64,000 nt of DNA from CAVQCX01 sp963775335 (GCA_963775335.1 CAVZIJ010000002.1:992001-1056000), one strand, 5' to 3'; shown: positions 20,323 to 28,881, numbered from the stretch's first letter. A program made the numbers and translations. The notes: generated from the sequence alone by a model not told the origin.

Positions 20323-20817
20323 ATGCTACTGGAAAAATGGTGGGTCGAGCGTGGAGAGTACATGGCCGGGGTCGGGCAACCGTTGGTCGTATTCACCGTC
20401 GGCAAACAGGGCACCTATCGCTGGTACGCCGAGTATTTTCTGTTCCTCTCCGGATCGGCTAACGCCTTCTACCCGCACCGCACCCTGGTCGATGCGAGCA
20501 AGATCCCGGACCGCGTCGCCGAGGTCGACATCGCCTTCCTCAGGGCGGAGCTGGAGCTGCAGGTGCAGGCGCAGCTGTCGGCATATCTGGGCAAGGTCGC
20601 AGCCCAGCGCGGGAACCCCGGGCTGATCCACCAGGCGCTCAAGCTGGACCGCGGCGAGAAGGAAGACATAGTCCGGTTCTGGATGAGCGGGAAGTTCGAG
20701 CAGGAGGTCCAGAAGATGAGATCCGTGACCAGCTGCGACAAGCTGCGCCAATTTCTGGACGATGTTGTCCAGCTGGAGCATTTCGTACGAGAATTCGAGC
20801 CTGGGCACGAGACCTGA
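20323..20817 (+). CDS. Uncharacterised protein
   Basis: 164 residues, soluble, not recognised. No signal peptide or membrane segment. N-terminal part is rich in aromatic residues (EKWWVERGEYMAG, GTYRWYAEYFLF) and the second half is charged and helical (AEVDIAFLRAELELQVQAQL, KLDRGEKEDIVRFWM, KLRQFLDDVVQLEHF). Translation is well supported by AAGGAG 12 bases upstream of ATG 20323 and by the third-position GC pattern. It stands alone, 51 bases ahead of a secreted Rap1a/Tai-like protein on the same strand, so the two may share a transcript. Confidence 0.75.
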   Translation: MLLEKWWVERGEYMAGVGQPLVVFTVGKQGTYRWYAEYFLFLSGSANAFYPHRTLVDASKIPDRVAEVDIAFLRAELELQVQAQLSAYLGKVAAQRGNPGLIHQALKLDRGEKEDIVRFWMSGKFEQEVQKMRSVTSCDKLRQFLDDVVQLEHFVREFEPGHET

Positions 20818-20867
20818 GGCCGGCCGGGGAACCTCGGTGTCCCAGTGCAACCCGACGTAGATCACAA

Positions 20868-21236
20868 ATGGCTAAAACAATACTCCAAGGGTTTGTCTTT
20901 GCCGGCCTGCTCGCCCTTGCCGGCCAGAGCGGCGCGGTCAACTTCACGGCCGAGATGCTGTTCAATGACTGCGTTGCGGGCAAGCCGGTGTGCGATGCCT
21001 ATTTCGCCGGCTTCACCCAGGCGGCCTTCACCTACGAGGCGATGCGCAAAGGCATCCCGAACGTGGAGCCCCGATTCTGCCCGTCGGGCAGTGTGGGGGT
21101 GCATGAGATTGTCGCGCTGTTCAAAGAGCGGATGACCAAGTACCCGGAAGCGCGGAGCAGTCCCGCCATCTCCGAGGTGTTCCGCACGCTTGAGAACGCC
21201 TTCCCCTGCCATCCCGAGCCCGGCTCCCAGCAGTAG
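20868..21236 (+). CDS. Rap1a/Tai-domain secreted protein
   Basis: 122 residues. A hydrophobic leader (about 6-23, ILQGFVFAGLLALAGQSGA) looks like a signal peptide. The mature part has four cysteines spaced as in the Rap1a/Tai domain: FNDCVAGKPVCDAYFAGF, then RFCPSGSVGVHEIVALFKE, then ENAFPCHPE at the end, giving two likely disulfides. Founding members are periplasmic immunity proteins against type VI amidase effectors (Tae4/Ssp), but most family members stand alone. No effector or T6SS gene is visible near it, so an immunity role here is only a possibility. Confidence 0.75.
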   Translation: MAKTILQGFVFAGLLALAGQSGAVNFTAEMLFNDCVAGKPVCDAYFAGFTQAAFTYEAMRKGIPNVEPRFCPSGSVGVHEIVALFKERMTKYPEARSSPAISEVFRTLENAFPCHPEPGSQQ

Positions 21237-21266
21237 GCGCAGCCAGGAGTCCGAGCGTAGCCCCCG

Positions 21267-21611
21267 ATGGACGCTTGTAAGCCCCCGCGCGCCATCGGAG
21301 CCTTGGTCGATAATCTGCTCAAGGGGGCTCCACCTCCCGAGGGCGAGCGCTTCCGGGAGGTGCTGCGATGCAGGAACCTGGTCATCGAGCAAATCCTCAG
21401 CTCGGGTCGTCCGCAGGATAGCGAGTACTGCCAGGCGCAGGACGAATGGGTGGTGCTGATCCAGGGTAGGGCCCGGCTCGACCTGGCGGGGACGCCGCTC
21501 GATCTCGGTCCGGGCGACAGCCTGTTCATCCCGGCAGGTACCCGCCATCGGGTCCTGACGACGTCCAGCGAGCCCCATTGCATCTGGATCGCTGTACACC
21601 TATACCCCTGA
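21267..21611 (+). CDS. Small cupin-domain protein
   Basis: 114 residues, single cupin barrel. Motif 1 region QDEWVVLIQGRARLDLAG lacks the usual GxxHxH histidines (the aligned segment has EYCQAQDEW), while motif 2 GDSLFIPAGTRHRV keeps the GD-x-IPxGxxH pattern. Metal binding may therefore be incomplete. Preceded by GAAGTCCGAGC-like spacing without a strong ribosome binding site. Similar short cupins occur near phosphoribosylaminoimidazole or sugar-metabolism genes, but nothing here links it to a pathway. Confidence 0.8.
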   Translation: MDACKPPRAIGALVDNLLKGAPPPEGERFREVLRCRNLVIEQILSSGRPQDSEYCQAQDEWVVLIQGRARLDLAGTPLDLGPGDSLFIPAGTRHRVLTTSSEPHCIWIAVHLYP

Positions 21612-21690
21612 GCGTGCGCTCAGGAAGGCACTGCCGTCTCCCGGGCTGGCGCGAACGAGGCGGGCTCACGGCAGCCCGCGCAAGCGCAGT

Positions 21691-23502
21691 TCAGAGGTCG
21701 CTCGGGAAAGGCGTCACCCGCAGCGCCTCTTCGACCGTAGTGAGCCCCTGCGCCACCTTGTGGGCGGCGGTGATGCGTAGCGGTAGGGTGCCTTCCCGGT
21801 AGGCCACCTCCCGGATCGCCTGGGCACCGGCCGCACCCCCGATCAGGCGCCTCACGGCCGGCGTGAGCTCCAACATCTCGTATACACCCACCCGCCCCCG
21901 GAATCCGGTCATCCGGCACTCCGGACAGCCGTCGGCCCGGTAGACCGATTCGGGCACCGCGAGCGTCCAGGGGTGGATCAGGTCGACCCACGCCATTTCG
22001 TCTGCCGGAACGGGGCGTTTGCAGTGGGGGCAAAGCGTGCGCACCAACCGCTGGGCGACGACACCGAGCAGGGTCGCTGAGATCAGGTAGGACGGAACGC
22101 CGATGTCGAGAAGGCGGGTGACCGCCGACGCCGAGTCGTTGGTGTGCAAAGTGGAGAGCACCAGATGGCCGGTCAGGGCGGCCTGGATCGCCATCTGTGC
22201 CGTCTCGTGGTCGCGGATCTCGCCCACCATGATGATGTCCGGGTCCTGGCGCAGGAGCGTACGGACCCCCGCCGCGAAATCCAGCCCGATGGACGGCTTG
22301 ACCTGGACCTGATTGAAGCTGGGCTCGATCATTTCGATCGGGTCTTCGATGGTGCAAACATTGATGTCCGGACTGGCCAGCTGCCTGAGGGTGGAGTAGA
22401 GGGTCGTGGTCTTGCCCGAGCCCGTCGGCCCCGTCACCAGAATCATGCCGTGGGGATGCGCGGTGAGATCCCGCCAGAGTGCGGCCTCACGCAGATCGAA
22501 GCCGAGCTGGTCCAGTCCCCGGACCACGACCTCCGGGTCGAAGATGCGCATCACCAGCTTCTCGCCGAACACCGTCGGCAGGGTCGAGAGCCGGAGCTCG
22601 ACCTCCTGGCCCGTGGGCGTGCGCGTCTTGACACGCCCGTCCTGGGGCCGGCGTTTGTCGATGATGTCCATACGCCCGAGGGCCTTGACCCGCGCGGTCA
22701 CCGCGCCGAGGATCGTTGTGGGCATCTGGTAGACGGTGTGCAGAACGCCGTCGATGCGGAACCGAATATTGCCCTGGTCCCGCCGAGGCTCGAGGTGGAT
22801 GTCGCTGGCGCGCTGGTCGAAGGCATACTGCAGCAGCCAATCGACGATGTGCACGATCGCCTGATCGTTGGCGTCGAGCTTGCCGGCGCGCCCGAGCTCG
22901 ACAAGGGCCTCCAGGTTGCCGATGGCGCCAGCGGGGGCCTGCGCCCCTTGCTGGGTGACCCGGCGGATCGAGTGGCTCAGCCCGTAGAGCTCATCCTGGA
23001 ATCGGGCGATATCGAGCGGGTTGGCGACGACCCGGCGGATCTCGCGCCGTAGCACGTGACGCAGCTCCCGCTCCCACTCGCGTACCCGGGGCTCGGCGGT
23101 AGCGAACGTCACCTGACGATCGTCCACCGCTATCGGCAGGATCTTGAAGCGCGACACATAGGCGTGGGAAACCAAACCGGTGACGGCGTCCACGTCGATC
23201 TTGAGCGGATCGATCCGCAGATAGGGCACCCCGTAACGGACGGCGACCCATTCGGTCAGCTGCTCGAGACTCAGCTCCTCGCGGGGAACACCGGCGAACC
23301 TCAGGTGCTGGCCCGAGAGCCAGACCAGCGGGTGGATCTCCAGCTCCGCGCCCGTGCGCTGCTGATGCAGGCGCAGCAGCCGCTCGCCTTCCACGCGCTC
23401 AAGCAGCCCGTCCGAGACCAGCCCGGTCAGAACCTCCTTGAGCTCGAGGCGCCGGTCGCTGCCCCCAATGCTTTGGGCCGGACCCTGCGGACGTGTCGCC
23501 AC
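21691..23502 (-). CDS. GspE/PulE/PilB-family type II secretion or pilus assembly ATPase
   Basis: 603 residues. N-terminal MshEN-like domain (about 20-160), then the ATPase core: ASDIHLEPRRDQGNIRFRID, Walker A GPTGSGKTTTLYSTL (about 350-365), Asp box CTIEDPIEMIEPSFNQVQV, Walker B LLRQDPDIIMVGEIRDHETA and His box STLHTNDSASA. A four-cysteine zinc site (CPHCKRP and CPECRMTGFRGRVG) is present as in GspE and PilB. It powers pseudopilus or pilus extension from the inner membrane. No gsp or pil structural genes are adjacent, so it is an orphan ATPase here and the exact system cannot be named. Confidence 0.88.
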   Translation of the reverse strand: MATRPQGPAQSIGGSDRRLELKEVLTGLVSDGLLERVEGERLLRLHQQRTGAELEIHPLVWLSGQHLRFAGVPREELSLEQLTEWVAVRYGVPYLRIDPLKIDVDAVTGLVSHAYVSRFKILPIAVDDRQVTFATAEPRVREWERELRHVLRREIRRVVANPLDIARFQDELYGLSHSIRRVTQQGAQAPAGAIGNLEALVELGRAGKLDANDQAIVHIVDWLLQYAFDQRASDIHLEPRRDQGNIRFRIDGVLHTVYQMPTTILGAVTARVKALGRMDIIDKRRPQDGRVKTRTPTGQEVELRLSTLPTVFGEKLVMRIFDPEVVVRGLDQLGFDLREAALWRDLTAHPHGMILVTGPTGSGKTTTLYSTLRQLASPDINVCTIEDPIEMIEPSFNQVQVKPSIGLDFAAGVRTLLRQDPDIIMVGEIRDHETAQMAIQAALTGHLVLSTLHTNDSASAVTRLLDIGVPSYLISATLLGVVAQRLVRTLCPHCKRPVPADEMAWVDLIHPWTLAVPESVYRADGCPECRMTGFRGRVGVYEMLELTPAVRRLIGGAAGAQAIREVAYREGTLPLRITAAHKVAQGLTTVEEALRVTPFPSDL

Positions 23503-23518
23503 CCTGTCGCTCCCTGAA

Positions 23519-23797
23519 TCAGTCCGTCATGAAGCCCTGGCTGCCAAGGTCCGGCAGCAGCTCACAGCTCAGCCCCGTCACCCGCGCCCCGGGAGGGCCC
23601 TTGCGGAGCCACTCGCGCAGCTGCACGACTGCCTCGGGCCGACCGCACGCCACCACCTCGACACGTCCGTCCGGCAGGTTGCGCGCCGAGCCGCTGATCC
23701 CCAATCGCTCGGCCAAATTGCGGATCGACGCCCGAAAGAACACGCCCTGGACCCGCCCCGCCACCAGGCATCGCACGCAGGCCCTGGCATCGATCAT
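23519..23797 (-). CDS. Acylphosphatase
   Basis: 92 residues, typical size. The catalytic arginine and signature are in VAGRVQGVFFRASIRNLAE, and the second motif, which normally reads GWVRNxxDGRVE, appears as GSARNLPDGRVEVVACG with the catalytic Asn kept. ATG 23797 chosen because GGGGGAT lies just upstream; ATG 23809 in frame is weaker. Hydrolyses acyl phosphates. It ends 17 bases before the GspE-like gene start on the same strand, so both may share a transcript. Confidence 0.88.
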   Translation of the reverse strand: MIDARACVRCLVAGRVQGVFFRASIRNLAERLGISGSARNLPDGRVEVVACGRPEAVVQLREWLRKGPPGARVTGLSCELLPDLGSQGFMTD

Positions 23798-24344
23798 GGT
23801 ATCCCCCATCTGCAGCGTCAGTGTGTGCCCAAAGGTCCGCATCGCATCCGCGGGCACCACGAGCCCGGTTGCCGAAGCGCGGAACGGCCATCCCTCGGCG
23901 GCAAGGGATCGCACCTCTGCTGCGAGCGCCATGAGCCCCACCTGCGGAGGTACGTCCGCGGCAGGCGAACGAGCACTCCCCAGGCGCACCGCGCGACGAC
24001 AGGCGGGCAAGCCGCAACGCAAGCTCCGGAGCGGCGGAAGCGTTCGGGATGTATTGCCCCGATTCTGGCGGCGTCCGGGACAAACTGCAACGGCACCAGG
24101 CGGGACTTTGTTCCTAAACTGCTAGAATCGCAACCTATCTACGCCCGGATGGGGAGATGCCGATGAGGGGACCCCCTCCGGGCCATTCGAGGGCGGCTCG
24201 CTGGTCGCAAAGGGTGCTGCTGCGCCCGAGCCTCAGCCAAGCCCTCCATGGATTGGATCCTGGCCGAGGAGCATCCGCTCAAGACCCAGGTTGCACGGGC
24301 AATGCGAGAGCGACTCTCCATGCGATGAGGCGAGACAGTCGGAC
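23798..24344 (+). other. Gene-poor intergenic region with a possible promoter
   Basis: 547 bases between the divergent acylphosphatase and the next gene with no recognisable protein. An extended -10 element TGCTAGAAT (24120-24128) faces the downstream gene. A 26-codon frame (24248-24328, starting MDWILAEEHPLK) has no ribosome binding site and is probably chance. The remaining open frames in both directions have no convincing start or family resemblance. Confidence 0.4.
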
Positions 24345-25967
24345 ATGAAGCCTGTGATGACCCTCACCGTGCCGGTCGCGGATCCCGTCGCACGTCCGGG
24401 AGTGCTGGCCGATCCTGCACGGCTGCGCGCCTGGGTCGACACCCTTCCCTATGCCAAGCCCGAGGACGCCGCGGAGCGCCTCTATGAAACACTGTTTCGG
24501 CTGAACCGGACACCCGCTGCGGGGATCCACCGTCGGGAGCTCATGATCGGGCTTCAGCGAGCCTTCGAGCGCCTTTACCCGGTTTTCATGGAGCGGACGC
24601 TGGCGGCACGCTCTCCGCGCCACGACAAGCGGCACCACCGCTACGCAGCGCTGATGCGCGACCTCAGCGGCGAGATGGCGTTCGGCTACAAGCTCATGAT
24701 CCAGCCCCGCAGGGGACAGAGCCCGGCCGAGGCGACGCCTCTCACCCTGTACCAGGCGATCCACATGCTGGCGATCGGCATGCTCTTCGCGGGCGCTAGC
24801 TACAGGCCGCCGCCGGCCAGCGCCTGGCGCGAGATCTGCCAGCTCTACGCCGACGCCGAACGGCGGGGGCTGCAGGACACCCGGGTCGCCGACGCAGCCT
24901 GGCCCTCTCAGGAGGGGGCCAGCGTAGCCCTGCTGTTCAAGCGGGCCATCCTTCTGGCCAGGATCGACCCCTACCGTCTGCCACCCGGGGAGCTCTGGCA
25001 AGCCAATGAGTACCTCGCGTGGTACGCGGATCGAGCCCAGCTCGGGCCCCTGTCCGAGGATCCACCCCCGGGGGCCGCAATAGTGGACCTGGAGGGAGCC
25101 GGGCCACCTTCATCCGCCGCCCGCGGGCAGGCCTACTCACCCGCCGCGCGCTTTCGTCTGGTCGATCCCCAACCCTTGCGGGATCTGCTCGAGGCCCATC
25201 GCGATGCCCTGGAAGGGCCGGACCCGCACTTCCCACCGGGCCTGGTGGGACTGACGGCGTTTCGCGCCAGCCAGCTGATCGCCCGGATAGAACAATCCTG
25301 GTTCGAGCCCGCACACCGCGAGACCGAGCGTGAAGAACGCTACGACTGGCTGCCGGTGACCTGCGGCATCGAGGCGATCGTCGCTCACCTGCGCGAGCAT
25401 GTCCGCGGTCGCGACCCTTATCGGCATCCGGCCGATGAGGGCGTACCGGGGATGCAAGGGACAGCCGGGAAACACTGGCAAGGCGCCCCACCTCTCGCGA
25501 CCTGGCAGCAGTTCAACCGCAGTGCGGGAGGGCTGGGCATGCGGGTGCGCCACCCCCTGCCCCGGAACCTGTGGGTCGGACAGCTGGTGCTGATCCAGGA
25601 CCCGCTTCCGGGACGCGGTCCAGGCTGGCTGGTGGGGCTGGTCCGACGCATGATCGAACGCCGCGCCGGCACTACGGAGATCGGCGTCCAGTTCCTGGGT
25701 GCTGCGGTCCGCGCGGCCGCCGTGCGGCCGCTGCTGTTCGGCCGAAACCAGAGCCCGGATCTCCAGCCTGCGCTGCTGCTGGAGCGACCGGATTACGACG
25801 ATCGCGGAGAATTGATCACCCCCTGCAACTTGTTCCGCCAGGGACGCGAGCTGATGGTCGACCTCGGCTCGGAGGCATTGCGCGCAGGAATGGCACGACT
25901 GATCGAGGCGAGCCCCTGGTTCGAGCGCTTCGAATACCGGGTCAGCATGAAGGAGCGAATGGTCTAG
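24345..25967 (+). CDS. Large uncharacterised protein, possibly PilZ-like at the C terminus
   Basis: 540 residues, cytoplasmic by appearance. The N-terminal half is helical: LYETLFRLNRTPAAGIHRRELM and RDLSGEMAFGYKLMIQPRR resemble a widespread proteobacterial family whose C terminus holds a PilZ-like barrel for cyclic di-GMP. The C-terminal third has beta-rich segments (LWVGQLVLIQDPLPG, WLVGLVRRMIERRAGTTEIGVQFLG) in keeping with such a barrel, although the canonical RxxxR...DxSxxG motif is not evident. No partner genes adjoin it. ATG 24345 is close after GACAGTCGGAC, without a strong binding site. Function unknown; the PilZ idea is low confidence. Confidence 0.7.
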   Translation: MKPVMTLTVPVADPVARPGVLADPARLRAWVDTLPYAKPEDAAERLYETLFRLNRTPAAGIHRRELMIGLQRAFERLYPVFMERTLAARSPRHDKRHHRYAALMRDLSGEMAFGYKLMIQPRRGQSPAEATPLTLYQAIHMLAIGMLFAGASYRPPPASAWREICQLYADAERRGLQDTRVADAAWPSQEGASVALLFKRAILLARIDPYRLPPGELWQANEYLAWYADRAQLGPLSEDPPPGAAIVDLEGAGPPSSAARGQAYSPAARFRLVDPQPLRDLLEAHRDALEGPDPHFPPGLVGLTAFRASQLIARIEQSWFEPAHRETEREERYDWLPVTCGIEAIVAHLREHVRGRDPYRHPADEGVPGMQGTAGKHWQGAPPLATWQQFNRSAGGLGMRVRHPLPRNLWVGQLVLIQDPLPGRGPGWLVGLVRRMIERRAGTTEIGVQFLGAAVRAAAVRPLLFGRNQSPDLQPALLLERPDYDDRGELITPCNLFRQGRELMVDLGSEALRAGMARLIEASPWFERFEYRVSMKERMV

Positions 25968-26015
25968 CCCCCGTCCGCAATGTCCGCGGACTGAGCCCGA
26001 TCCCCTGTGCCCGCC

Positions 26016-26336
26016 TCACCGCATCGGTCGCGGTGTGGACCAGCTCTCCGCATGCCCGAATTCGGGGATCAGATTCTCGAAGATGAACGCCTGGGTCTGG
26101 TCGCTGAGCCCCTTGGAGGCGGGAAAGGCTGCGAGCAGCGCCACGACGATCGTCATCAGCGGCACCAGGGACAGCAGAGTGGTGAAGGCCAGCGAGGCCG
26201 CATTCTGTGGCCCGTTGTCCGCAAGAAAGCTCAGGACCAGCTGGCGCGAGAGCCGTCTCGCCGCAATGACGGCGCGCGACAGGCGCCGGACGACGCGAGC
26301 CGCTTCCGCGGGACCCGGGTGTGGTTGTTCAGTCAT
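26016..26336 (-). pseudogene. YihY/BrkB membrane protein, 5' fragment
   Basis: 106 codons matching only the start of the YihY (formerly RNase BN) family: LADNGPQNAASLAFTTLLSLVPLMTIVVALLAAFPASK is the conserved first membrane region, followed by FIFENLIPEFG, after which homology stops and the frame closes within 15 codons. Intact members have about 270-430 residues and several helices, so more than two thirds are missing. The break lies only 49 bases from the end of the neighbouring unknown gene, as expected after a deletion. Confidence 0.75.
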
Positions 26337-26445
26337 GGACGCTCACCAGTGGTGAAACCGGTGCGACCATTACGGCCATCGGGCCCATCACCGGTAACCC
26401 GGCCTCGGGTAGAATGGCGAGCCGCGATACACCGGAGGTCCCACG

Positions 26446-26796
26446 ATGAGGGTGCAGATTTTCCATAACCCGCGCTGCAGCAAATCCCGTGAGACGTTGC
26501 AGCTGCTGCGTGATCGCGGCGTGGAGCCGGAGATCATCGAGTACCTGAAGACCCCGCCGAGCCCCACCGAGCTGGGGCGGATCCTCGAGCTGCTCGGCAT
26601 TGAGCCGCGGGACCTGATGCGCCGGAAAGAGACCGAATACCGGGAGGCCGGTCTTGACGACCCGCGCCTGTCCCGGTCGGATCTGATCGCGGCGCTGGCC
26701 GAGCACCCCCGGCTGATCGAGCGCCCGATCGTAATCCGCGACGGCAAGCGCGCGGCCCTCGGGCGCCCGCCCGAGGCCGTGCTGGAGCTGCTCTGA
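26446..26796 (+). CDS. ArsC/YfgD-family thioredoxin-fold protein
   Basis: 116 residues. Matches glutaredoxin-dependent arsenate reductase and the YfgD branch: N-terminal FHNPRCSKSRETLQLL with the single active-site cysteine (C12), EYLKTPPSPTEL, and C-terminal ERPIVIRDGKRAALGRPPEAV with conserved arginines. Two bases separate it from wrbA, so the two are cotranscribed. No arsR or arsB is present, and linkage to wrbA and hda is typical of the housekeeping YfgD branch rather than an arsenic resistance operon. Confidence 0.88.
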   Translation: MRVQIFHNPRCSKSRETLQLLRDRGVEPEIIEYLKTPPSPTELGRILELLGIEPRDLMRRKETEYREAGLDDPRLSRSDLIAALAEHPRLIERPIVIRDGKRAALGRPPEAVLELL

Positions 26797-26798
26797 GC

Positions 26799-27401
26799 GT
26801 GGGCTATATCCTCGTCCTCTATTACAGCCGTTACGGGGCCACCCGCGAGATGGCCCGCCAGATCGCCCGCGGCGTGGAGAGCGTCGCGGGCATGGAGGCC
26901 CGGCTGCGCACCGTGCCGCCGGTATCGCCCGTCTGCGAGGCGACGGAGCCGGCCATCCCTGCCGATGGGTCGCCCTATGCGAGCCTCGACGATCTGCGCG
27001 GCTGCGCGGGTCTGGCGCTAGGCAGCCCCACCCGTTTCGGCAACATGGCCGCACCGCTGAAGTATTTCCTCGACGGAACCAGCGTGCTCTGGCTCTCCGG
27101 CGGCCTGGCGGGCCGACCCGCCGGCGTCTTCACCTCCACCTCCAGCATGCACGGCGGCCAGGAGACCACCCTGCTGTCCATGATGCTGCCGTTGCTGCAT
27201 CACGGCATGCTGATCCTCGGGCTGCCCTACTCCGACGCCGATCTCTTCAACACCCGATCGGGCGGCACCCCGTACGGACCAAGCCACGTCGCGGGGACGG
27301 ATAACAAGCTGCCTTTGACCGAGGAGGAAAAGCGTCTCTGCCGAGTCCTGGGTCAGCGCCTCGCCGAGACGGCCCTCGTCCTGCGCGCGGGGCGCCGATG
27401 A
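26799..27401 (+). CDS. wrbA: NAD(P)H:quinone oxidoreductase, WrbA family flavoprotein
   Basis: 200 residues, flavodoxin fold with FMN. YYSRYGATREMARQIA is the FMN phosphate loop; GSPTRFGNMAAPLKYFLD and STSSMHGGQETTLLSM are WrbA signatures. Starts with GTG 26799, two bases after the arsC-like stop. Two-electron quinone reduction protects against semiquinones. Its stop overlaps the start of the DUF2069 gene by 4 bases. Confidence 0.93.
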   Translation: MGYILVLYYSRYGATREMARQIARGVESVAGMEARLRTVPPVSPVCEATEPAIPADGSPYASLDDLRGCAGLALGSPTRFGNMAAPLKYFLDGTSVLWLSGGLAGRPAGVFTSTSSMHGGQETTLLSMMLPLLHHGMLILGLPYSDADLFNTRSGGTPYGPSHVAGTDNKLPLTEEEKRLCRVLGQRLAETALVLRAGRR

Positions 27402-27763
27402 AGCGCCGGCTCAGCCAGGCCGCCGCTTTGGCCAGCTACCTGGGCCTGATCGGCCTGCTGACGGTCTGGAATGTCTGGCTGGCGCCCTCGGCGGCCCTGC
27501 CCATCTCCCTGGTCCTGGTGGTTGCGGTATTCCCGTTGCTGTTGCCGCTGCGCGGTGTGCTCCACGGGCGGGTGCGGACCCACTTGTGGGCCGCATATCT
27601 GATCCTGCTCTACTTCATCCACGGCGTCGGGGTGGCGTATGCCGACCCGGCAGAGCGCTGGCTGGGACTGCTGGAGATCGCGCTCAGCCTGACCTTCTTC
27701 TTCAGCGCCAGCTTTTACGCCCGTTGGAGCGCCAGCGGGCCGACCCAGGGGGCGGACCCCTGA
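27398..27763 (+). CDS. DUF2069 small membrane protein
   Basis: 121 residues with four hydrophobic helices (about 9-29, 34-52, 63-83, 88-107). The pattern HGRVRTHLWAAYLILLYFIHGV and a helix ending SFYARW are typical of DUF2069. Function unknown. It overlaps wrbA by ATGA and its stop shares one base with the hda start, so arsC-like, wrbA, DUF2069 and hda form one tight operon, a known gammaproteobacterial neighbourhood. Confidence 0.88.
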   Translation: MKRRLSQAAALASYLGLIGLLTVWNVWLAPSAALPISLVLVVAVFPLLLPLRGVLHGRVRTHLWAAYLILLYFIHGVGVAYADPAERWLGLLEIALSLTFFFSASFYARWSASGPTQGADP

Positions 27764-28509
27764 TGTGGCAGATGCCACTCCCTCTGAAGCTCGACGAGCG
27801 GGCGGAATTCGAGACGTTCGTCGCCGGGGAAAACGCCGAGACCCTGGCCTTGCTACGACGCTTGGCCGAAACCGGCGAAGAGCCCTTCGTCTATCTGTGG
27901 GGACCCGAAGGCAGCGGCAAGACCCATCTCCTGCAGGCCGTCTGCCAGCGCGCCCACCAGCTCGGCGGGACACCGGCCTACCTGCCCCTGCGCGCGCTCA
28001 CCGGCCACAGCCCCGAGATCTTCCAGGACCTGGAGCACCTGGATCTGGTCTGCGCCGACGATCTGGATTCCATCGTCGGGCGACCCGAATGGGAGAGCGG
28101 ATTCTTCGGCCTGTACAACCGCGTGAGGGACACCGGAGGCGCATTGCTGGTCAGCGCCCGCCAGGCACCCGCGGCCCTCGGGGTCGCCCTCAAGGACCTT
28201 GCCTCCCGCCTTGCTTGGGGCCCGGTGCTGCGTCTGCGCGAGCTGCACGACCCCGACAAGCAGCGCCTGCTTGTGGAGACCGCCGCCCGCCGCGGGATGG
28301 AGCTCGGCCCCGAGGCCGCTCGCTACCTTCTGAGCCGACAACCGCGTGACCTGCGCAGCCTGCTCGCCCTCGTCGGCCGACTCGACGAGATGTCGCTCGC
28401 CACCCAGCGCCGCCTCACCATCCCGTTCATCCGCGAGCACCTCGGGCAGTCGGGCCACGAGCAAAACGCTAGCCCGGATGGAGCGCAGCGAAATCCGGGG
28501 TGCCCCTGA
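27763..28509 (+). CDS. hda: DnaA inactivator Hda (C terminus altered by repeat)
   Basis: DnaA-like AAA+ protein that, with the DNA-loaded beta clamp, makes DnaA hydrolyse ATP. The N-terminal clamp-binding motif QMPLPLKL is at residues 3-10, Walker A is GPEGSGKTHLLQAV, Walker B CADDLDSI, and the AAA+ C-terminal part ends LTIPFIREHLG as in E. coli. After that point about 17 extra residues (from QSGHEQN to NPGCP) are read from a palindromic repeat inserted at the 3' end. 248 residues in total against about 230 for relatives. Confidence 0.92.
   Translation: MWQMPLPLKLDERAEFETFVAGENAETLALLRRLAETGEEPFVYLWGPEGSGKTHLLQAVCQRAHQLGGTPAYLPLRALTGHSPEIFQDLEHLDLVCADDLDSIVGRPEWESGFFGLYNRVRDTGGALLVSARQAPAALGVALKDLASRLAWGPVLRLRELHDPDKQRLLVETAARRGMELGPEAARYLLSRQPRDLRSLLALVGRLDEMSLATQRRLTIPFIREHLGQSGHEQNASPDGAQRNPGCP
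28473..28499. repeat. Palindromic repeat at the hda 3' end
   Basis: CCCGGAT (28473-28479) and ATCCGGG (28493-28499) flank a 13-base loop beginning GGAGCGCAGCG. This is the well-known dispersed intergenic palindrome that reads as PDGAQRNPG when translated. Here it lies inside the hda frame and supplies its last codons. Confidence 0.7.
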
Positions 28510-28881
28510 CCCGTACCCTCGCTCGGCCCACCGGCGCGGGAAACCCGGCAATCCACCCTCCCATTTGCCGGACCGACGGCGCAGCAAAGGCTTAGAATTG
28601 CGAACGTCCCTCGCGGCTTTGCCCGAGCCAACTCACCGAGAGCGCCATAGGGATGAGATCCGAGACAAGGATCGACCCGCACACGGAGGACCCGAGCCCG
28701 GGCTAGCGCGCTGGCTGGCCCCTCTGGGAGAGGGAGCCACGCTGGATGACCTGAGCGACGGGGCGATGCGCCTCACCGTCACAATCGATCGCAAGGAGAT
28801 GTCCCGAACGATCACTTCGCTGTTCCGCTTGGGGGCAGAGAGCACTCCCACCGTTCCGGAGCAGGCATGGATCGGGATGGC
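28510..28881 (+). other. Gene-poor left edge of the accessory island
   Basis: 372 bases between hda and the decayed PIN gene. A plus-strand frame ends at 28891 (tail MRLTVTIDRKEMSRTITSLF); it could be the end of a lost gene but has no family I recognise, no start with a ribosome binding site, and overlaps the PIN remnant. Best read as degraded DNA. Confidence 0.4.

Noticed and set aside
26446..26796. Calling this an arsenic resistance gene
   Set aside because: No arsR, arsB or acr3 nearby; tight linkage to wrbA, DUF2069 and hda points to the housekeeping YfgD branch.
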